Below are positions 60,790 through 64,000 of a stretch of 64,000 bases of DNA, piece by piece (position 1 is the first letter of the stretch; each line of letters opens with the position of its first letter). The position numbers and the translations under genes are program-made. The notes under the pieces were generated by a model. That model was not told the origin of the DNA and made no database searches. It saw only the letters and a program-made list of their open reading frames with translations. Origin of the DNA: Ruegeria pomeroyi (GTDB lineage Bacteria; Pseudomonadota; Alphaproteobacteria; Rhodobacterales; Rhodobacteraceae); NCBI RefSeq assembly GCF_021405525.1, contig NZ_JAGQAG010000001.1, positions 2,418,001 to 2,482,000 on the forward strand. Reading direction: 5' to 3'.

Positions 60790-61965
60790 ATGAGCTATCC
60801 CGCCAACCGGCCCGACCGCACCCGTCCGACCGATGCCGCCGCCGGGATCGAGACCACCGAGGCGTTCGAGCGCTTTTCCCAGCGCAACGACGTATTCACC
60901 CGCGCCATGTGGGATCCGTCGGTGCGATCCAGGCAGACGGATGCCTTCTTTGCCTCCTACCGGATGGAGGCGGCACCGCGCCGGGGCGATGGGTTCACCC
61001 AACGTGATTTCGCGCTGCGCAACGCCGCCTGGCTGATCTCGGATGTTGTCACCAACCGCTTTGCCGCCGAGGGGCGGCGCGAGGGGTTCCAGGCCCCGAT
61101 CAGCTATGACACCCCGGTGGCGCCGCAACAGGTCGCGATCGACGATCCCGCCGCCATGAGCGCCGAGATCAAGCGCGTCGCCCGCTTCTTTGGCGCCGAT
61201 CTGTGCGGCGTGACCGAGCTGGACGAACGCTGGCACTATACCGCCCGCGTCGATACCCGCGACATGAGCGAGGCACCACTCGGCCTGCCCAATGGGCTGA
61301 CCTCGGTCATCGTGCTGGGCCACGAGATGGAGCGCGACCTGGTGGCCACCTACCCCTCGGCCTTGGCCGGCGCCGCCACCGGGCGCGAATACAGCCACGA
61401 GGCGGCAGTGGTGATGCAACTGGCCGCCTATATCCGCAATCTGGGATACGAGGCCGTGGCCTCGATGAACGACACCGGACTGGTAATCCCCTATGCTATC
61501 AAGGCGGGCCTGGGCGAATACGCCCGCAACCAGATGGTGATCACGCCCGAATTCGGCCCCCGGCTGCGGTTTTCCAAGGTGTTCACCAACCTGCCGCTGG
61601 CCCATGATGTGCCGCGCCCACAGGGTGTGCGCGCCTTTTGCGACATTTGCACGGCCTGCGCCGATGCCTGCCCGGTCAAGGCGCTGCCCTATGGGCCGCC
61701 TTCGGATGTGGCGCCGAATGTCTCGGCCATCCAGGGCGTGCGCAAATGGACCTCGGATGCCGAGAAATGTTTCGGCTTCTGGGCCAAGCTCGCCTCGGAT
61801 TGCGCGATCTGCATGCGGGTCTGCCCGTTCAACCGCGACTATGCGCGGCGACGCAACCGGTTGTGGCTGCGGCTCGCGCTGTCGCCGCTGCGCCAGCTGG
61901 CGCTGCGGCTGGCGCGTAGGCACGGCAAGCGGCGCAAACCTGCGGAATGGTGGGCCGAGACCTGA
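60790..61965 (+). CDS. Reductive dehalogenase-domain iron-sulfur protein
   Basis: The 391-residue protein has an N-terminal domain of the corrinoid reductase type shared by reductive dehalogenases and epoxyqueuosine reductase (AEIKRVARFFGADLCGVTELDERWHYT near 125; IPYAIKAGLGEYARNQMVITPEFGPRLRF near 235). A double [4Fe-4S] ferredoxin domain follows: CDICTACADACPVKALP near 282 and CAICMRVCPFN near 340. It has no Tat signal and no fused flavin reductase, so it would be cytoplasmic and need a separate electron donor. The tail is strongly basic. The ATG at 60790 is used; a GTG at 60781 is possible. The substrate is unknown. Confidence 0.82.
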   Translation: MSYPANRPDRTRPTDAAAGIETTEAFERFSQRNDVFTRAMWDPSVRSRQTDAFFASYRMEAAPRRGDGFTQRDFALRNAAWLISDVVTNRFAAEGRREGFQAPISYDTPVAPQQVAIDDPAAMSAEIKRVARFFGADLCGVTELDERWHYTARVDTRDMSEAPLGLPNGLTSVIVLGHEMERDLVATYPSALAGAATGREYSHEAAVVMQLAAYIRNLGYEAVASMNDTGLVIPYAIKAGLGEYARNQMVITPEFGPRLRFSKVFTNLPLAHDVPRPQGVRAFCDICTACADACPVKALPYGPPSDVAPNVSAIQGVRKWTSDAEKCFGFWAKLASDCAICMRVCPFNRDYARRRNRLWLRLALSPLRQLALRLARRHGKRRKPAEWWAET

Positions 61966-62084
61966 ACCTGACACTCCGTCGGCTGTGCACCGCTGCACAA
62001 GCCCGGTGGCGCGACGCGGAATTGCCTTGGCAACGGCGCCCCCTATCTTAACACCAGCTTACACAGCCCAAGCGAGACCCCACC

Positions 62085-62996
62085 ATGTCCATTCGTCCCA
62101 TACTTGAAACCCGCCGCGCCACCCCCGCGCTCGAAGGCGCCGGGGTCAAGCTGCACCGCGCCTTTGGCTTTCAGGACCCGACCGAGCTGGACCCGTTCCT
62201 GCTGTTTGACGATTTCCGCAATGAGCATCCGCAGGATTATTTGCGCGGCTTTCCCTGGCATCCCCATCGCGGCATCGAGACCATCACCTATGTGCTGGCC
62301 GGCACGGTGGAGCACGGGGATTCGCTGGGCAATACCGGCACGCTGGGCGCGGGCGACGTGCAATGGATGACCGCCGGGTCGGGCATCCTGCACCAGGAGA
62401 TGCCCAAGGGAAATCCGCAGGGCCAGATGCATGGCTTTCAGCTTTGGGGCAACCTGCCCGCCAGCCAGAAGATGACGGCGCCGCGCTACCAGGATGTGCG
62501 CGGCAGCGAGATCCCCGAGGTGATCGACGATGACGGCACAAGGGTGCGGGTGATCGTTGGCAGCTTCTGGGGCAAGACCGGTCCGGTGGACGGCATCGCC
62601 GCCGACCCGCAATATCTCGATATCTTCGTCCCGGCGGGGGTGAAGAAGACGTTCCGGATCGACACCTATCGCCGCGCCTTTGCCTATGTGTTCGAAGGGG
62701 CCGGCGCCTTTGCCGATGCCTCGGCGCCAACCGGTGTGCTGCTGGAAAAGGAAGTGGCGGGCGAAGAGCTCAATATCCGCGACCTGTCGGGCGACCGCAC
62801 CCTGATCCGCTTCGGCACCGGCGACGAGGTGACGGTGCAGGCCGGGCCGCAGGGGATACGCTTTCTGTTGATCTCGGGCGCGCCGATCGCCGAGCCGGTG
62901 GCCTGGCACGGGCCGATCGTGATGAACACGCAGGAAGAGCTGATGCAGGCCATGCGCGACCTGCGCAACGGCACCTTCATTCGCCCCGCGCATTGA
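62085..62996 (+). CDS. Pirin-family protein
   Basis: The 303-residue double-cupin protein has the pirin metal site: FPWHPHRGIETITYVLAGTVEHGDS near residue 57 and GSGILHQEMP near 100, giving the His-His-His-Glu set. Bacterial pirins include quercetinases and regulators of metabolism; the substrate here is not evident. The spacer of 119 bases upstream contains no other feature. It is followed by three tandem mini-hairpins and the convergent TetR gene. Confidence 0.93.
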   Translation: MSIRPILETRRATPALEGAGVKLHRAFGFQDPTELDPFLLFDDFRNEHPQDYLRGFPWHPHRGIETITYVLAGTVEHGDSLGNTGTLGAGDVQWMTAGSGILHQEMPKGNPQGQMHGFQLWGNLPASQKMTAPRYQDVRGSEIPEVIDDDGTRVRVIVGSFWGKTGPVDGIAADPQYLDIFVPAGVKKTFRIDTYRRAFAYVFEGAGAFADASAPTGVLLEKEVAGEELNIRDLSGDRTLIRFGTGDEVTVQAGPQGIRFLLISGAPIAEPVAWHGPIVMNTQEELMQAMRDLRNGTFIRPAH

Positions 62997-63002
62997 GGCG
63001 CG

Positions 63003-63071
63003 CGGAATTCTGCAAGAATTCCGACCCGGAAAACATCTGTTTTCCGGGTCGTTTTCCGGATCGGAAAACGA
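63003..63071. repeat. Three tandem perfect mini-hairpins between convergent genes
   Basis: Hairpin 63003-63023 has arms CGGAATTCT/AGAATTCCG with loop GCA. Hairpin 63023-63050 has 13-bp arms GACCCGGAAAACA/TGTTTTCCGGGTC with a TC loop. Hairpin 63049-63071 has arms TCGTTTTCCG/CGGAAAACGA with loop GAT. They fill the whole gap between pirin and the TetR stop. Confidence 0.85.
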
Positions 63072-63656
63072 CTAGGCCGCCACCGCCTTGCGGACCATGT
63101 CCCAATAGATGCCTTCCACCTGGTCAAGCGATAGCCGCCCCTCGGCCCGGTACCAGGTATTGACCCCGTTCAGCATCGCGATCACCGCCAGGGTCGCGAT
63201 CTTGGTATCGGGCACCGCAAAGGCACCTTCCTCCACCCCGGCGCGCAGGATCGCCTCGAGATCGTCCTCATACCGCCGCCGTAATCCTTCGATGGTTGCG
63301 AAATTCTCGGGCGTCAGGTTGCGCAGCTCCATATAGGCGATGAACACTTCGTCCGGCCGGTTCAGGTGGAAGCGGATGTGAAACCCCACGAAATCACGCA
63401 ACCGGGTCAGCGCATCCCCGCGTACCCGGTGCTGGCGCGCCGACAGGAGTTCGTCCATATGCCGGTGCATCAGCCCGAACAGCAGGCTCTGCTTGTCCGG
63501 CGTGTAATTGTAGAGCGCGCCCGCCTGCACACCCACCTCTCCGGCGATCTGGCGCATCGACACGGCGGCGAAACCGTGCCGCGCAAACAGCCTGAGCGCC
63601 GCGTCCTGAATGCGCGGGCCGGTGATATCGGAATGGGAACCTTGGGTACGTGCCAT
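63072..63656 (-). CDS. TetR/AcrR-family regulator
   Basis: The 194-residue protein has a TetR helix-turn-helix near residues 13-60 (LRLFARHGFAAVSMRQIAGEVGVQAGALYNYTPDKQSLLFGLM). Its C-terminal domain (FVGFHIRFHLNRPDEVFIAYMELRNL) is of the type seen in acyl-CoA- or xenobiotic-responsive members. A perfect 22-base palindrome lies 11 bases upstream of its start, consistent with autorepression. The targets beyond itself and the divergent lipoprotein gene are unknown. Confidence 0.9.
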   Translation of the reverse strand: MARTQGSHSDITGPRIQDAALRLFARHGFAAVSMRQIAGEVGVQAGALYNYTPDKQSLLFGLMHRHMDELLSARQHRVRGDALTRLRDFVGFHIRFHLNRPDEVFIAYMELRNLTPENFATIEGLRRRYEDDLEAILRAGVEEGAFAVPDTKIATLAVIAMLNGVNTWYRAEGRLSLDQVEGIYWDMVRKAVAA

Positions 63657-63666
63657 ATGGCCACGC

Positions 63667-63688
63667 TATCTGAACATATGTTCAGATA
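63667..63688. promoter_or_regulatory. Perfect 22-bp palindrome, operator candidate for the TetR regulator
   Basis: The half TATCTGAACAT is followed directly by its exact reverse complement ATGTTCAGATA, between the TetR start codon and the divergent lipoprotein gene. Size and place suit a TetR dimer operator. Confidence 0.75.
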
Positions 63689-63758
63689 AAAGCCCCGCTT
63701 GCGCAGGTGCCGACAATTTACGACAAAAGGGACACCCTTCAACAGGTCCGGTGGCCGC

Positions 63759-64000
63759 ATGCCTAGATCCGCATTTCTTTCTCTTTTGCTGCTGGCGGCG
63801 GCCTGCACACAGGTACCCGAGTTGAACGAGCGGATCAGCCCTGATCTGCGCAAAGCGGGTTTTCCCAAACTGGTGCCACTGGACGAGGCTCTTGGCCCGC
63901 CCGCCGACCCCGAGGGAGAGGCCCTGGCGGTTCAGAAGTCCCTCGAAGCGCGTCGCGACGCATTGGCGCAGCGCGCCCGGCGCCTGCAAGAGGCGACCGA
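63759..64000 (+). CDS. Lipoprotein of unknown function, N-terminal part (runs off the window)
   Basis: The open frame from the ATG at 63759 continues to the window edge (about 80 codons). It begins MPRSAFLSLLLLAAACTQVPEL, a lipoprotein signal with lipobox LAAAC and the acylated Cys at residue 16. The visible mature part is charged, with an Arg/Ala/Gln-rich helical stretch near the edge (LEARRDALAQRARRLQEAT). It is divergent from the TetR gene across the palindrome and may be its target. Confidence 0.7.
   Translation, partial: MPRSAFLSLLLLAAACTQVPELNERISPDLRKAGFPKLVPLDEALGPPADPEGEALAVQKSLEARRDALAQRARRLQEAT

Overview
The window is GC-rich, densely packed DNA from an alphaproteobacterium of the Rhodobacterales, most likely a marine Roseobacter-group organism close to Ruegeria or Phaeobacter. 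This rests on gene content and order (DUF3305/DUF3306 formate dehydrogenase cluster, nrdR-ribD and ribE-ribB-ribH-nusB, dnaG-rpoD, soxBDAG), many TRAP and ABC uptake systems, a LexA box of the alphaproteobacterial GTTC-N7-GTTC type, a CtrA-type TTAA-N7-TTAA site, and a 6S RNA facing a small membrane-protein gene, as described for Rhodobacter sphaeroides. Species identity is inference.

Layout. 1-10.2 kb: a membrane-bound, Tat-exported formate dehydrogenase operon (accessory proteins, TorD-like chaperone, Tat-target peptide, alpha, beta and gamma subunits, a WD40-cytochrome c fusion, a 41-residue membrane peptide and a HTH/periplasmic-binding-fold regulator). 10.3-12.6 kb: a tungstate-type ABC importer, tupBCA, convergent with it. 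12.7-25.3 kb: a reductive pyrimidine degradation locus, with an NMT1-type ABC importer, dihydropyrimidinase, an M20 carbamoyl-amidase, RutR, PreA and PreT. It has a perfect RutR-type operator between the amidase and rutR genes, a variant site before preT, and an MFS gene broken by an in-frame TGA. 25.4-29.9 kb: cupins, 3-hydroxyanthranilate dioxygenase and a TRAP transporter. 29.9-34.5 kb: a putative glycosyltransferase, tRNA-His, a GNAT enzyme, SOS-controlled mmcB, 6S RNA with sspA, and a LuxR-type regulator. 34.7-44.7 kb: riboflavin genes split by an opposite-strand capsule block (KpsS-, KpsD- and KpsC-like), then nrdR. 44.8-50.4 kb: yjbQ, rpoD, dnaG and small secreted proteins. 50.4-55.5 kb: heterotetrameric sarcosine oxidase soxBDAG. 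55.7-60.2 kb: glutamate-type dehydrogenase and three TadE/TadG-like pilus-assembly genes behind a CtrA box. 60.2-64 kb: a membrane protein, a compact reductive-dehalogenase-like Fe-S protein, pirin, a TetR regulator with its own palindrome, and the start of a lipoprotein gene.

Two dispersed intergenic repeat families run through the window. One is a set of perfect mini-hairpins, usually with a 3-nt loop, singly or in tandem and mostly at gene 3' ends. The other carries the core GGAGTATTTTGGGCGAAATGAAG-like sequence (at most 23 nt, variable), often beside a GC-rich GGGGGC-A/T-GCCCCC hairpin. No CRISPR array, insertion sequence, prophage or rRNA was seen. The least explained items are the WD40-cytochrome c partner of formate dehydrogenase, the conserved-looking small proteins inside the formate, pyrimidine and riboflavin operons, and the reductive-dehalogenase-like protein.
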